Shown here piece after piece: positions 1 through 9,056 of a stretch of 64,000 nt of DNA; the stretch's first letter is position 1, and each line of letters starts with the position of its first letter. The notes beneath the pieces are model-generated. The model ran no database searches. It saw only the letters and a list, made by a program, of their open reading frames with translations, and was not told the DNA's origin. This DNA comes from Bdellovibrio bacteriovorus (lineage in GTDB: Bacteria > Bdellovibrionota > Bdellovibrionia > Bdellovibrionales > Bdellovibrionaceae). The position numbers and the translations under genes were made by a program. The stretch spans positions 1,809,120 through 1,873,119 of the forward strand of contig NZ_LUKE01000001.1 of assembly GCF_001592735.1 (NCBI RefSeq), in the 5' to 3' direction.

Positions 1-447
1 GGCGGGTCCAACCACAAAACCTAATCCAAATGCGACGCCAATTAAAGCCATGCCTTTAGAGCGCTCATGTTTTGGGGTGATATCCGAAATATAAGCCGAT
101 GCTGTCGAAATGCTGGCGCCGAAAAATCCCGCCAAAATACGAGCAACAAAAAGCCATTCCAACGAGCGAGCTTGAGCAAAAAGAATATAAGAGAAAACTT
201 CACCTAAAAGACACAGCAACAAAATAGGGCGGCGACCATAGCGATCACTTAATTTTCCCCAAAAGGGAGCGAACAAAAACTGCATCAAGGAATAGACTGA
301 GAGTAAAAGCCCTGTTTGAACGGCCGTCGCGCCGAAATTACGACTTAAGATGGGTAAAATTGGAATGACTACACCAAAGCCCACTAAATACAGAAAAACG
401 GTGAAAAAGATGATCGCGAGCCGCGATTTGTTTGATGTCTCAGTCAT
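1..447 (-). CDS. MFS transporter, TetA-like drug/H+ antiporter type (5' part only)
   Basis: The gene starts at an ATG at 447 and runs off the left edge, giving the first 149 residues. The translation begins MTETSNKSRLAIIFFTVFLY and shows about four hydrophobic helices. Between helices 2 and 3 lies the MFS signature GKLSDRYGRRPILL (motif A), and near the window edge GLGFVVGP resembles motif C of the 12/14-helix drug antiporters. The family moves small molecules across the inner membrane using the proton gradient. The substrate cannot be told from this fragment. It is divergent from the next gene, with 23 bases between start codons, so the two promoters must overlap or lie inside the neighbouring genes. 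Confidence 0.85.
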   Translation of the reverse strand, partial: MTETSNKSRLAIIFFTVFLYLVGFGVVIPILPILSRNFGATAVQTGLLLSVYSLMQFLFAPFWGKLSDRYGRRPILLLCLLGEVFSYILFAQARSLEWLFVARILAGFFGASISTASAYISDITPKHERSKGMALIGVAFGLGFVVGPA

Positions 448-470
448 AGGCTTGTTAATATTAGGATCTG

Positions 471-1616
471 ATGAAAATAGCAATGAATCTTCGGCATTGG
501 GGCCTTATCTTTCTGGCAGTTTTAGTCTGTGGACCGGCGTGGGCTCTGGATAACTTTAAAGAGTTCAAACGGGACCACCTAGATGCCGAGGCCGCAACGA
601 ATTTCTTCTATTCTGAGGCTAATTACCCCCAAGATGGTGGATCTATCACCAATCTTCCAAATGGAAATCACTATCAACTTTTAGATGTCACCTTAGGCAC
701 TCGCTATGTGCCTAAAAGAAGCTGGTCGGTTTTTGGTTGGGCCAATATTGGAAATGCGGAAAGCAAAGACAGTTTGGCAACCAGATCTAACAGTTCTTTA
801 AGCGAAGCGGCCATTGGGGCGGACTTTTTAATGTATTCGGAAGCGTTTCAATTAATTCCGGAATTTACGTTTGTCATGCCGTTTGAAAAAATCAACCCCA
901 GCAGTGATAACGTGCCGAATTCTGAAGGTGTGATGGAGTTTCGATCGCGCTTGATCGCGCAGATGAATTTGGGAACAAGTCGTCCTTATGGTTGGTTGGG
1001 ATTTACTTACCGTGCAGAGGGACGTTCTTTTTTGATGCCTTGGGGTGTGGGCTTACAATTTAAATTATCAAGCTTGGTGTTAGGCGCAGAGCTTTTCGGT
1101 TATCAAAGTGTTTCGGATGACACTGACAGTTCGGCATTAAGAACGGCTTACATCAATAGTGTGAATGCGGGTTCACTTAAATTTTACGGAAAAAATCCAT
1201 CGCTCATGGATTCACAAGTGTACGGCACTTGGAACATCAACCGTAAATGGTCCCTGCAAGCAAATGGTGGGGTGACATTAACCGGATCAAATTCGGCAGC
1301 TGGGTATCATGTGGGTGGATTCTTGCGATACAGTTTTGATTTCACCGAAGGCTATTTGCGTGATGATGGATATACACCGATGGATTCAGATGTGCCTGGC
1401 GGACGCAGTCAGATGTATGATCGTTCAGACTCAATGACGTCTGAAAAAGTTCGGGATTTCCGAGAGGAAACCGAGGATGGTGTCGATCAAAATTTATTTA
1501 AACCAAAACCCACACCCAAAAAACGCATCAACGATAAACAGCTGCAACAACAGCTAGATCAGACGGAATTCCAAGTCGAATTGCGTTCTAACAAAAAAAA
1601 GAAACGCAAAAAATAA
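471..1616 (+). CDS. Secreted, probably outer-membrane beta-barrel protein with basic tail
   Basis: No family recognised. The 381-residue product begins with a signal peptide (hydrophobic LIFLAVLVCGPAWA, predicted cleavage after AWA near residue 25); an ATG three codons downstream is an equally possible start. Residues about 45-300 alternate polar and aromatic/hydrophobic residues with many Gly and Tyr/Trp, as in outer-membrane barrels (for example YGWLGFTYRAEGRSF). Residues about 305-381 form a charged, probably disordered extension that ends in a run of Lys/Arg (NKKKKRKK), unlike the aromatic C-terminus normal for barrel proteins. Function unknown; the barrel assignment is inference from pattern. 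Confidence 0.7.
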   Translation: MKIAMNLRHWGLIFLAVLVCGPAWALDNFKEFKRDHLDAEAATNFFYSEANYPQDGGSITNLPNGNHYQLLDVTLGTRYVPKRSWSVFGWANIGNAESKDSLATRSNSSLSEAAIGADFLMYSEAFQLIPEFTFVMPFEKINPSSDNVPNSEGVMEFRSRLIAQMNLGTSRPYGWLGFTYRAEGRSFLMPWGVGLQFKLSSLVLGAELFGYQSVSDDTDSSALRTAYINSVNAGSLKFYGKNPSLMDSQVYGTWNINRKWSLQANGGVTLTGSNSAAGYHVGGFLRYSFDFTEGYLRDDGYTPMDSDVPGGRSQMYDRSDSMTSEKVRDFREETEDGVDQNLFKPKPTPKKRINDKQLQQQLDQTEFQVELRSNKKKKRKK

Positions 1617-1642
1617 TCTGCACAATTATGACGCACACTAGT

Positions 1643-1671
1643 CACGATGGAGTCAAAATGCTTCCATCGTG
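1643..1671. other. Perfect 9-bp stem-loop between two secreted-protein genes
   Basis: CACGATGGA (1643-1651) is the exact reverse complement of TCCATCGTG (1663-1671), separated by an 11-base loop. It lies 26 bases after the stop of the 471-1616 gene. There is no T-run on either side, so a simple intrinsic terminator is doubtful; it could be a weak terminator, an mRNA 3'-end stabiliser or an operator. Confidence 0.5.
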
Positions 1672-1737
1672 CTTGGCATTCGTCTTGCTTTGATGAATGC
1701 TTGAGTAACACATCAGAGAACAAGGAGGGGGTTTTCT

Positions 1738-2190
1738 ATGAGAGGTGCAAAATTATCAATCGTGGCGGCGTTAATGACACTGGTGCCATTATTTTCAAAT
1801 GCAGCACAAACGCCTGCTAAATGCGTGGAACGCGAAGATCAAATTCAAGACGTCGCAAAGATTAAAAACTTCGTCGCTAAAATGGGTGGCATGCGTGCCA
1901 TCGAAGGCGATTGGAAGTTGGGCGGTTTGGCGGGATCATTTAAGCGTGTGATCGTCAGCTTCGAATCAGCCAATGACGGCTTAAAAGCGAAGATTGATGG
2001 CATGGACGACGTAACGCCTACTTGGGGCGCAATCAAAATTTGCGACACCGTAAGAGCGGATACTTTATTCGTCCAAGTTATCAAAACAAAAGACGCTATT
2101 TACATCCGCGAAGGAAGCAAAGGTTCGATGCAACTTGCTGAAATCAAAGACGGCAAAGTGGGCACTTTCTATTCATTCTACAAGCAGTAG
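1738..2190 (+). CDS. Small secreted protein of unknown function
   Basis: No family recognised. The 150-residue product has a clear signal peptide (LSIVAALMTLVPLFSNA, cleavage near residue 22-23), so the mature protein of about 128 residues should be periplasmic or secreted. It contains two cysteines in the mature part (in AKCVE and KICDT), which could pair. A strong ribosome-binding site (AAGGAGGGGG) precedes the ATG, suggesting high expression. Its 3' end overlaps the convergent yggU gene by 18 bases. Confidence 0.75.
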   Translation: MRGAKLSIVAALMTLVPLFSNAAQTPAKCVEREDQIQDVAKIKNFVAKMGGMRAIEGDWKLGGLAGSFKRVIVSFESANDGLKAKIDGMDDVTPTWGAIKICDTVRADTLFVQVIKTKDAIYIREGSKGSMQLAEIKDGKVGTFYSFYKQ

Positions 2191-2466
2191 TTTTTGAGCT
2201 TGTTCGGGGGAAACATTCACAATCTCCACAGTTTTGTGGCGGTTGGTTTCCCCCTTTAAAATCGTGATTTGCCTTTTAGGCACTGAAAAAATCTCGGACA
2301 AAAAATCAATCAATTCTTCATTGGCTTTGCCGTCAACGGGTGGCGCACTTAATTTTATTTTTATTTCGCCATTGTGCGGTCCCACGATTTCATTGCGAGA
2401 GGCTTTGGGCTGAATAAAAAGGTGGAGTCTGACTCCACCTCTTATTGCTTCAATCATTTCAGGCAC
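2173..2466 (-). CDS. yggU: DUF167/YggU family protein
   Basis: A 97-residue protein of the DUF167 (YggU) family, recognised by the core pattern QPKASRNEIVG followed by IKIKLSAPPVDGKANEEL and a later Lys-rich KGETNRHKTVEI. The biochemical role of the family is not established. In many bacteria yggU sits beside yggS, proC and divIVA/sepF genes, exactly as here, where it is the last gene of that minus-strand run. The start used is GTG at 2466; the ATG at 2457 would give a protein three residues shorter. Confidence 0.88.
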   Translation of the reverse strand: MPEMIEAIRGGVRLHLFIQPKASRNEIVGPHNGEIKIKLSAPPVDGKANEELIDFLSEIFSVPKRQITILKGETNRHKTVEIVNVSPEQAQKLLLVE

Positions 2467-2477
2467 GGATCTAAAAA

Positions 2478-3023
2478 CTACTCTGCAGAAAGCGGAGAGA
2501 TGTTAGAAGTGCGTTGTGGTGTCGCGGCACTTTGGCCGTTTACCAAATTGTGACCAGGCAATTGCATTTGCGGCATGTACTTTTCGCCTTGTTCTAAAAG
2601 TGACAAATGAGCTTGGGCTAACGCTTTTAGGTTGGCTTCAAACTGCATGCGAGCACGTTTTAGCTCGGTGACCTCTTGATACATTTTTTTCAAAGAGTCG
2701 CGCGAGTCACGAGTGATGATTTCGGCTTTTTGTTGAGCATCGGCCACGATCAATTTAGCTTCGCGATCTGCATCTTGGCGCAGACGTTCTGCCATTTGTG
2801 TTGCCGTTTGAATAGTTTCTTTCAAAACTTGATCGCGCTCTTTGTATTCCATCAAGGAGAGATCTTTTTCACGAAGCGCTTCTTTAAGGCTATTGCGTTC
2901 CTGAATAAGTGCTTCCATTTGCGAAGCCACTTGTTGAAGGAAATCCATCACTTCATCGGCATCCAAACCCATCATGCGTTTGCCAAAGGATTTATGCGCG
3001 ATATCGATAGGAGTTATTCTCAT
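2478..3023 (-). CDS. divIVA: DivIVA-domain coiled-coil protein
   Basis: The N-terminus MRITPIDIAHKSFGKRMMG followed by DADEVMDFLQQV is the membrane-binding DivIVA signature (TPxDIxxKxF...DEVDxFL). Residues about 30-150 are a long heptad-rich coiled coil, and the last 30 residues are a polar tail. DivIVA proteins assemble at negatively curved membrane, at poles and division sites, and recruit other proteins. In a filamentously growing predator this would suit septation or pole marking (inference). A strong AAGGAGG six bases before the ATG supports the start. It lies between proC and yggU in a shared minus-strand operon. Confidence 0.9.
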   Translation of the reverse strand: MRITPIDIAHKSFGKRMMGLDADEVMDFLQQVASQMEALIQERNSLKEALREKDLSLMEYKERDQVLKETIQTATQMAERLRQDADREAKLIVADAQQKAEIITRDSRDSLKKMYQEVTELKRARMQFEANLKALAQAHLSLLEQGEKYMPQMQLPGHNLVNGQSAATPQRTSNISPLSAE

Positions 3024-3081
3024 TATGTTCCTCCTTGAACAATATGATTTAGGATAAAGTCCTTGCGGTCACCCGGGCAAG

Positions 3082-3909
3082 CTATTTGATTTCGCGAGCC
3101 ATTTCTTTGTTTCTCATCGCGGCCTTTTCGAAGCTGATGCGAAGAGCGCGTTCGATTTCAAGTTCTCTCATGGACTGAAGTCCAGCTGCGGTCACACCTT
3201 TTTTAGATGTCACCTTGGCTTGAAGATCCTCAACACCTTCTTGGGCTTGGGAGGCGAGCAATGAAGCGCCGACGAATGTTTCAATCGTCATCAATCGAGC
3301 TTCTTCCGGTGAAAAGCCGTGCTCTTCAATCCAATCTTGCCAGTACATCATCATTTCAAAAACAAATCCGGTGCCGCTTGAACATGAAATCATCAAAGCT
3401 TCAAATTGGTCTTCGTCGAAAACTTTGATCACGCGACCCAGTGGGGTGAAGAGATCTTCTACCGTACTATCTAAAGCGTTATCATCGTCATCATTAAGCA
3501 GGTATCCAATCAGACCTCGTCCAATTAAAGACGGTGTGTTGGGCATGACACGCGCAAGTCTGGCACCATGAATATAACGTTCCAATTTTTCCATACGAAT
3601 GCCGGCTGCCACGCTGATCACGATGGTGTTATCATCAAACGCGCGTGAAACCGGCTCTAATGCGGCCAAAAGATCTTGCGGTTTTACCGCCAAAATCACG
3701 ATGTCGCAGATATCAATCAACTCGTTGTTGCTGGAAACCGGATTTACGCCAAAAGACTCTTGAAGCTTTTGCAGTTTACCTGGTGTTCTGTTGGTGACGT
3801 AAATATTTTTAGACGGAATGCCACCCTCTACAAGTCCTTTGATCATAGCTTGAGCCATGTTCCCGGCGCCTAAAAAACCAATTTTCTGTGATTTTAAAAA
3901 GGGATTCAT
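3082..3909 (-). CDS. proC: Pyrroline-5-carboxylate reductase
   Basis: ProC catalyses the last step of proline synthesis, NAD(P)H-dependent reduction of 1-pyrroline-5-carboxylate, in the cytoplasm. The Rossmann motif IGFLGAGNMAQAMIKGL is at the N-terminus, the central ARVMPNTPSLIGRG segment is typical, and the C-terminal helical dimerisation domain contains VTSKKGVTAAGLQSM. The length of about 275 residues is normal. I place the start at the ATG at 3909 because GGGAG lies eight bases upstream; a TTG at 3930 would put that site inside the gene. It lies downstream of yggS and upstream of divIVA. Confidence 0.93.
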   Translation of the reverse strand: MNPFLKSQKIGFLGAGNMAQAMIKGLVEGGIPSKNIYVTNRTPGKLQKLQESFGVNPVSSNNELIDICDIVILAVKPQDLLAALEPVSRAFDDNTIVISVAAGIRMEKLERYIHGARLARVMPNTPSLIGRGLIGYLLNDDDDNALDSTVEDLFTPLGRVIKVFDEDQFEALMISCSSGTGFVFEMMMYWQDWIEEHGFSPEEARLMTIETFVGASLLASQAQEGVEDLQAKVTSKKGVTAAGLQSMRELEIERALRISFEKAAMRNKEMAREIK

Positions 3910-3966
3910 TCCATTAACTCCCGACTGCAATAAGTGAAGGGTGTCGGTAACACCACTTTCTAAATA

Positions 3967-4632
3967 CTACCGAGCCGTGGGGCGTTCGCCAAATAAAATA
4001 GTCCCAAGGCGCACGATTGTCGCTCCCTCTTCGATGGCGACCCGATAATCATGACTCGTCCCCATGGAAAGTTCTTTCATGGGGTGCTGGGGAGGGGCGG
4101 TTTTTTTAAGCTCGTCTCGCAATTGACATAATTGCTTAAAGTAAGGACGTACTTCGGCCCCAGTTTCGGTTAATGGAGGCATTGTCATGAGCCCCTGAAT
4201 GCTTAAATTCGAAAGGGTGAGCAATTCAGGCCAAAGGCGGCGAAGGGCTGTCAGGGTAAACCCTTCTTTAGAATCTTCATTGGCCACGTTGATTTGCAGC
4301 AGAATGTTTTGCGTGACATTTTTCTGAGCGCAGTGCCGATTTAAAACTTGGGCGAGCTCTAAAGAATCGATCGAATGAATCAGCGCGAATTGGCCAGCAA
4401 CAAGTTTTGCCTTATTTTTTTGCAAATGCCCGATCAAATGCCATTGAATATCGGATAGGCCCTCGAGGTTTTTTTGTTTGGTCAGGGCTTCTTGAACATA
4501 GTTTTCCGCAAAAGCACGTTGCCCTTGGGAATACAACAGCCGGATTTTTTCTTCCGGCTGAAGTTTAGAAACGGCTAACATTTGCGCAGGCGCGCATGAT
4601 TTTACAATCGAATTATAGTCCTGCTGGAGCAT
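3967..4632 (-). CDS. yggS: YggS-family PLP homeostasis protein
   Basis: A one-domain PLP-binding TIM-barrel protein of the YggS/PLPBP family, thought to buffer pyridoxal phosphate and affect amino-acid balance. The cofactor lysine is in MLAVSKLQPEEKI, and the C-terminal phosphate-binding signature LSMGTSHDYRVAIEEG with TIVRLGTILFG is intact. I use the ATG at 4632 (MLQQDYNSIV), which overlaps the end of the upstream protease gene by 20 bases; a GTG at 4656 is possible but lies deeper in that gene. The yggS-proC pairing is common and consistent with the call. Confidence 0.9.
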   Translation of the reverse strand: MLQQDYNSIVKSCAPAQMLAVSKLQPEEKIRLLYSQGQRAFAENYVQEALTKQKNLEGLSDIQWHLIGHLQKNKAKLVAGQFALIHSIDSLELAQVLNRHCAQKNVTQNILLQINVANEDSKEGFTLTALRRLWPELLTLSNLSIQGLMTMPPLTETGAEVRPYFKQLCQLRDELKKTAPPQHPMKELSMGTSHDYRVAIEEGATIVRLGTILFGERPTAR

Positions 4633-5464
4633 CAACAAATACCGGAGCTTCCGCACCCATTTTTTGGGCTGATTCTAAGATATGATCTTTAAAGCGAGAT
4701 GCATAAGTGTACTCACCCCAATGACGGCAATCGCGAGCCAAGTTGTGGGGACCCCGAGTGATACCCAAAACGATCAGGCCATTTTCAGTCTCAAGATACG
4801 CCGGTCCGCCAGAATCACCCGCGCAAGCACCTTGAGCATTTGATTGTTCTGTCACGATGATGTTGGAAAATAATTTTGCAATCGTCACATGAACAAAGTT
4901 TAAACCTGTTGCTTTTTGAGCGGGCACAGAAACTTCATTCACTAAACCGTAACCCGCTAGCAAAAGTTTTTGGCCAATTGATAATAACGTGTCGTTTAAA
5001 ATTGCCACAGGTTTTGCAAATGACGGCGCTTCACCTTCGATCATCACGAGTCCAATGTCGTTAAATCCGGTGAAAACATTTTCTACGGGATCTAGTTCAA
5101 ACTTATAACCTGGGTGAGTGACCGCGGCCTTCACTTTGCGAATGTTCACGTCATCAAATGACTGCGGTAATGTCTCGCCAAAAAAGATGCCAAACTTATC
5201 GATGTCCATGTCTTGTAAGCAGTGGGTGGCCGTTAAAACTAGGTTTTCAGAAATCAAAGTGCCCGTACAAAAGCTGTGCGCGCGACCCATATAGTTCATC
5301 ACTAAAGAAACAGTCGATGCCGTTACGGCGTCAGTGCTTTTTGCGGCTTCGCCCCCAATAATTCCAGTTGGATTTTGCGTTTGAATTGTTGAAGTGTGAG
5401 TGGGCTTAGAGCAACCCGCAATCACTGTAAATAAAGATGCTAAAATTAAAAGATTTTTTTTCAA
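4613..5464 (-). CDS. Trypsin-like serine protease lipoprotein (S1 family)
   Basis: An S1 chymotrypsin-fold protease. Counted from the TTG start at 5464, the catalytic triad is His81 (in LTATHC), Asp136 (NDIGLVMI) and Ser218 (GDSGGPA); the IIGG segment at about 35-38 matches the new N-terminus formed on activation in this family. The signal peptide ends in the lipobox VIAGC (Cys18), so it should be lipid-anchored in the envelope. The TTG at 5464 is preceded by a good AGGGGG site four bases away, whereas an in-frame TTG at 5521 has none. Envelope proteases are common in predatory bacteria; the target is unknown. Confidence 0.9.
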   Translation of the reverse strand: MKKNLLILASLFTVIAGCSKPTHTSTIQTQNPTGIIGGEAAKSTDAVTASTVSLVMNYMGRAHSFCTGTLISENLVLTATHCLQDMDIDKFGIFFGETLPQSFDDVNIRKVKAAVTHPGYKFELDPVENVFTGFNDIGLVMIEGEAPSFAKPVAILNDTLLSIGQKLLLAGYGLVNEVSVPAQKATGLNFVHVTIAKLFSNIIVTEQSNAQGACAGDSGGPAYLETENGLIVLGITRGPHNLARDCRHWGEYTYASRFKDHILESAQKMGAEAPVFVDAPAGL

Positions 5465-5528
5465 GTTTCCCCCTCTTGAAACGAACGACCTAGCAGGGGA
5501 ATTAGTCGAACTTATTTGCAATGTCAGC

Positions 5529-6122
5529 TTAGGAATTCTTTACGCTGTAGGGCGCCAGCATTTTATTTACCAATGTCATCGGCAGACCCACTATATTGTC
5601 GAAGGCGCCATCATAACGCAGCACAAAATTTCCACCGAGACCCTGAATGCCGTAAGCGCCGGCTTTATCCATGGGTTCGCCGGTCTGGATGTAATTCCAG
5701 ATTTCTTCATCGGTCAGATTTTTAAAATGAACTTTGGTTGTCTCAGATTGAGAAATTTCTTTTCCTGACAGACTGTCGATAACGCAGACACCGGTGATCA
5801 CATCATGACTAATGCCCGACAAAAGTCGCAGGATGCGATAGGCGTCTTCTGGACTTTGGGGCTTTCCTAAAGGGGAATTTTCGAAAATCACCTCGGTATC
5901 GGCGGCTAAAATGATAAACGGCTCGTTTTTTTGAGCTTTGACCTGGTCAAAAGCCGCGCGCGCTTTTCGTGCTGAGATATCTAAAATTTGGTCATGAACA
6001 TTTAGGTTTTTGTTAGGAATTTCCGATACTTTAGAAGGAACCACGTCAAAGTTGTAGCCAGCTTTTTTTAGAAGTTCGCGACGGCGTGGAGACTCTGATG
6101 CCAGAATAAGTTTCGGTGTCAT
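5529..6122 (-). CDS. maf: Maf/YhdE-type nucleoside triphosphate pyrophosphatase
   Basis: Maf proteins hydrolyse non-canonical or selected NTPs to NMP and pyrophosphate. The N-terminal LILASESPRRRELLKKAG is the family signature, and the conserved AADTEVIF, GKPQSPEDA and KAGAYGIQGLGG motifs follow in order, giving a full-length protein of 197 residues. The gene is upstream of the protease/yggS/proC run, 64 bases from the protease start, and divergent from tadC. Confidence 0.93.
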   Translation of the reverse strand: MTPKLILASESPRRRELLKKAGYNFDVVPSKVSEIPNKNLNVHDQILDISARKARAAFDQVKAQKNEPFIILAADTEVIFENSPLGKPQSPEDAYRILRLLSGISHDVITGVCVIDSLSGKEISQSETTKVHFKNLTDEEIWNYIQTGEPMDKAGAYGIQGLGGNFVLRYDGAFDNIVGLPMTLVNKMLAPYSVKNS

Positions 6123-6150
6123 GAAGTAACTTGATCACAAAGAGGCCAAA

Positions 6151-7059
6151 ATGGGAAGTGCAGAGTTAATGCTCATTCTAGGTCTGCTCCTTGCGGGAGT
6201 AGCGGTCTTTCTATTTGTGAATTCCATCTTCGCCAGCAACAGCGATAAGCAACAGCTCTCTTGGGCGAATAACACCGAACCCGCAAAATCAAAAAACGCG
6301 ATCATCAACTTCTCGCGTCCGCTGGTGCATCAGTTCACTCTGCAACATGCTTTAAGAATTCGCAGTGAAAGTTATCGCAAGCGGGTTCGTAAGTACATTC
6401 TGACGTCCGGATTGTCGGCAGAGCTGAATGAAGATGAATTTATCGGCTTGCAGCTTTTATGGGGAATCATGTTCCCGATCTTCATGTTGGTGATGAATTT
6501 TTCTCTGCAATTAGGTTTTTCACCTTACATCATGATCGGTGTGGGATTTATTGGCTTTTACTTGCCGCAAATTCATGCGCGTGGAGCAAAGAAGAAACGT
6601 GAGCTCTCGGTGCGTGCCGATCTGCCATTTTTTATCGATCTTTTGGCCTTGTCAGTAGAAGCGGGTCTGGACTTTTTTTCGGCGATTCAAAAAATCGTGG
6701 ATAAATCACGCAATACCGACAGCGTCTTGGCAGATGAACTAGGAACTGTTTTGAAAGATATCAAAGTCGGTGCTTCTAAGTCACAAGCTTTGAAAGACAT
6801 GGGTGAGCGGTTGGATATGAACGAAATCACCAGCTTCGTGGCCGTCTTAGTTGATGCCGAAGCGACCGGGGCCAGTATTGCCCAGGTCTTAAAAGATCAG
6901 TCCGTGCAGATGCGTTTGGAAAGATTCGTTCGCGCAGAAAAAGCAGGAGCAAGAGCTTCGCAAACGATCCTGATTCCTTTGATGTTATTTATTTTGCCAG
7001 CGGTATTCATTGTGGTCTTTGGACCGGTCGCCGTTGGGTTTATGTATGGTGGTAAGTAA
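6151..7059 (+). CDS. tadC: TadC-like type II secretion F-domain inner-membrane protein
   Basis: A 302-residue platform protein of the GspF/TadC type. It has an N-terminal transmembrane helix (residues about 4-26), a pair of helices (about 106-145), the cytoplasmic T2SF domain with the signature RADLPFFIDLLALSVEAGLD, and a strongly hydrophobic C-terminal helix. In Tad systems TadB and TadC form the inner-membrane platform for pilus assembly or secretion. No tadA or tadB lies next to it here, so partners must be encoded outside the window. It starts a run of six plus-strand genes spaced from +1 base to overlapping, which implies one operon with the FHA-domain genes. Confidence 0.88.
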   Translation: MGSAELMLILGLLLAGVAVFLFVNSIFASNSDKQQLSWANNTEPAKSKNAIINFSRPLVHQFTLQHALRIRSESYRKRVRKYILTSGLSAELNEDEFIGLQLLWGIMFPIFMLVMNFSLQLGFSPYIMIGVGFIGFYLPQIHARGAKKKRELSVRADLPFFIDLLALSVEAGLDFFSAIQKIVDKSRNTDSVLADELGTVLKDIKVGASKSQALKDMGERLDMNEITSFVAVLVDAEATGASIAQVLKDQSVQMRLERFVRAEKAGARASQTILIPLMLFILPAVFIVVFGPVAVGFMYGGK

Positions 7060-7060
7060 A

Positions 7061-7408
7061 ATGACAGCGTTGATGAACAAAACCACAAATACGACATTGA
7101 TTCCTCACTTGGGAGTTGCTGACAACTTCTTTACGCGGGGTAAGGGCCTTTTGGGGCGAAGCACGCTTTCGGCGGAAGAAGCTCTGTGGATTCATCGTTG
7201 TAACAGCATTCATACTTATTTTATGAAATTTCCGATCGACTGTGTTTTCGTGGATCGTGATTTGAAAGTAAAAAAAATCTATCGCAACGTCGGCCCTTGG
7301 AGATTTATTTTTCCGGTATGGGGAGCAAGCTCGGTGATTGAAATGTCAGCCGGGACGGCGGCGGATTTAAAAATCAACGTAGGGGATCAACTGCATGTGG
7401 GCACTTAG
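7061..7408 (+). CDS. DUF192 family protein
   Basis: A 115-residue DUF192 protein, recognised by the family core TRGKGLLGRSTLS, followed by CNSIHTYFMKFPIDCVFVD and a C-terminal VIEMSAGTAADL. DUF192 function is not established; members are often small, sometimes secreted. This copy lacks an obvious signal peptide, so it may be cytoplasmic. I start it at the ATG at 7061, one base after the tadC stop, rather than an in-frame start inside tadC. Its stop overlaps the next gene's start by 14 bases, tying it to the tadC-FHA operon. Confidence 0.85.
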   Translation: MTALMNKTTNTTLIPHLGVADNFFTRGKGLLGRSTLSAEEALWIHRCNSIHTYFMKFPIDCVFVDRDLKVKKIYRNVGPWRFIFPVWGASSVIEMSAGTAADLKINVGDQLHVGT

Positions 7409-9056
7409 GATTTTGACCGGCCCTCAAGCGGGGCAACTGATAGAGCTTAAGTTAGGTAAGAACCTGATTGGTCGGGCTCCGCAGTGTGATATTAAATTAG
7501 TTAGCCCGGGTGTTTCTAAGGAACACACCGAGGTCGCGGTTTTTAAAGATAAGATCGTGGTGACGGATTTAAAATCCAGCAACGGGACCTACTTAAACGG
7601 TATTCGTATTCAAAACAGTCTGATGCGCTTGGGTGATAAACTGGGTGTGCATGACGTATTACTAGATGTGATTCCGGCGCCCGAAGCACGCGCGACCAGT
7701 CCCCGTACGACGACAACTCACACAGGGACCGGAGTTCCGGCCCCGATGATGTATCAAGATGGTGGAGCGGCTGCGCAGATGCCACCGATGGGGATGACTC
7801 AACCAGGAATGCCTCACGGAATGCCGCAAGCTATGGGTGGAATGCCTGGCGCAGGTCCGGCCCCCGCGCCCGCATACTCGCAAGGTGGTATTAAAGGCCT
7901 TATGGATAAGTTCCATGAATACATGGATCGTGTTGCGTTGCCAGGTGTTTACAAACTGCCACAGTTTGTAGAATTCAAATTAGTCCTTTTAGGATTTGTG
8001 GTTTTATTTATCTTCACGACCACTTTGCTTTCGATGATTCCGATGGTCGCGATTACCAGAGCCAGCATTATTAACGAAAGTAAGCGTCGCGCGGCATCGA
8101 TTGCTCGTACGATTGCGACGATCAATCAAGCGGCACTGTTGCAGAATAACTATTCATCACTAAGTACGAATGCGGCTGAATCTGAAGAAGGTGTTACACA
8201 AGTTTTAATTGTGCAACAGTCTGATGGATTAATTTTAGCACCGGCGACTCGTGCGGGCACCACGCCGGATTTGCCGTTTGTACACACGGCACGTAGAGAG
8301 ATGCGCCCGCAAGCCGTTGAAATTGATAGCTCAACTATTGGGGCGAGCTTCCCGATAGGTTTATTTGACCCCAGTACGGGTGAGCAATCAGTGAAAGCCC
8401 ATGCGATCGTTCTTTACGATATCGGAAGCTTGGCTTTTGATGATGGTCGCGCCATCAGTTTATTTATGCAGACCCTCGTGATTGCTTCGATTGTGGGATT
8501 GTTGATTTATTTCTTTATGTATAAGTTGATTGAATTTCCAATCAATTCCTTAAATGCGCAGTTAGACACCGCGATGAGAGAAAAACAAGATAACACACAA
8601 GTGAACTTCTTATTTCCTCCTCTGCAAGCTTTGATTGGCAATATCAATAGTTTGCTAACTCGGTATATCCACGGGGATACCGAAGGGGGCTCGTCGGCGG
8701 CGGGATTTGTTAATAAAGACGGTGAAGCTGAAAACCTAGTGCAAATCGTAGGCTTCCCCTGTATCGCGATTTCACGCGAAGGTCGTATTATCGCTTGTAA
8801 TGCCGCCTTTAGCCAAGTGGCGCGTGCCGAAGTCTCGCAATTGCAGGGTCAGCCCTTTAAATCTTTACCGGATTTAGCTTTGCAAAAAAATATTGAGGGC
8901 CTTGTCGGGCGGACTCTTGAAAACTTACGTGGGATCCACACGGATCAGTTGGAATTCAGCGGACACTTGTGCGTGCTAAGTTGCCAAGCAATGGCGACCG
9001 GAGAAAATGTAGATTATTTCTTGATCACGGTTTCACCCACTGAGGGAGGCTCTTGA
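7395..9056 (+). CDS. FHA-domain membrane protein with extracytoplasmic loop and PAS-like domain
   Basis: A 553-residue protein. Residues 1-92 form an FHA domain with the expected phosphothreonine-binding motifs (IGRAPQCDI at 25-33, SKEH at 41-44, SSNGTYLNG at 61-69). A Pro/Met/Gly-rich linker (about 95-165) leads to a transmembrane helix (about 195-218), a loop of about 135 residues predicted outside the cytoplasm, and a second helix (about 356-376). Residues about 450-547 resemble a PAS fold (FPCIAISREGRIIACNAAFS). The layout suggests a signalling receptor or scaffold reading threonine phosphorylation on the inside. It overlaps DUF192 upstream and touches the next FHA gene downstream. Confidence 0.85.
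   Translation: MWALRILTGPQAGQLIELKLGKNLIGRAPQCDIKLVSPGVSKEHTEVAVFKDKIVVTDLKSSNGTYLNGIRIQNSLMRLGDKLGVHDVLLDVIPAPEARATSPRTTTTHTGTGVPAPMMYQDGGAAAQMPPMGMTQPGMPHGMPQAMGGMPGAGPAPAPAYSQGGIKGLMDKFHEYMDRVALPGVYKLPQFVEFKLVLLGFVVLFIFTTTLLSMIPMVAITRASIINESKRRAASIARTIATINQAALLQNNYSSLSTNAAESEEGVTQVLIVQQSDGLILAPATRAGTTPDLPFVHTARREMRPQAVEIDSSTIGASFPIGLFDPSTGEQSVKAHAIVLYDIGSLAFDDGRAISLFMQTLVIASIVGLLIYFFMYKLIEFPINSLNAQLDTAMREKQDNTQVNFLFPPLQALIGNINSLLTRYIHGDTEGGSSAAGFVNKDGEAENLVQIVGFPCIAISREGRIIACNAAFSQVARAEVSQLQGQPFKSLPDLALQKNIEGLVGRTLENLRGIHTDQLEFSGHLCVLSCQAMATGENVDYFLITVSPTEGGS

Noticed and set aside
5400..5768. 122-codon frame on the plus strand across maf and the protease gene
   Set aside because: Antisense to two well-supported genes; no ribosome-binding site or domain.
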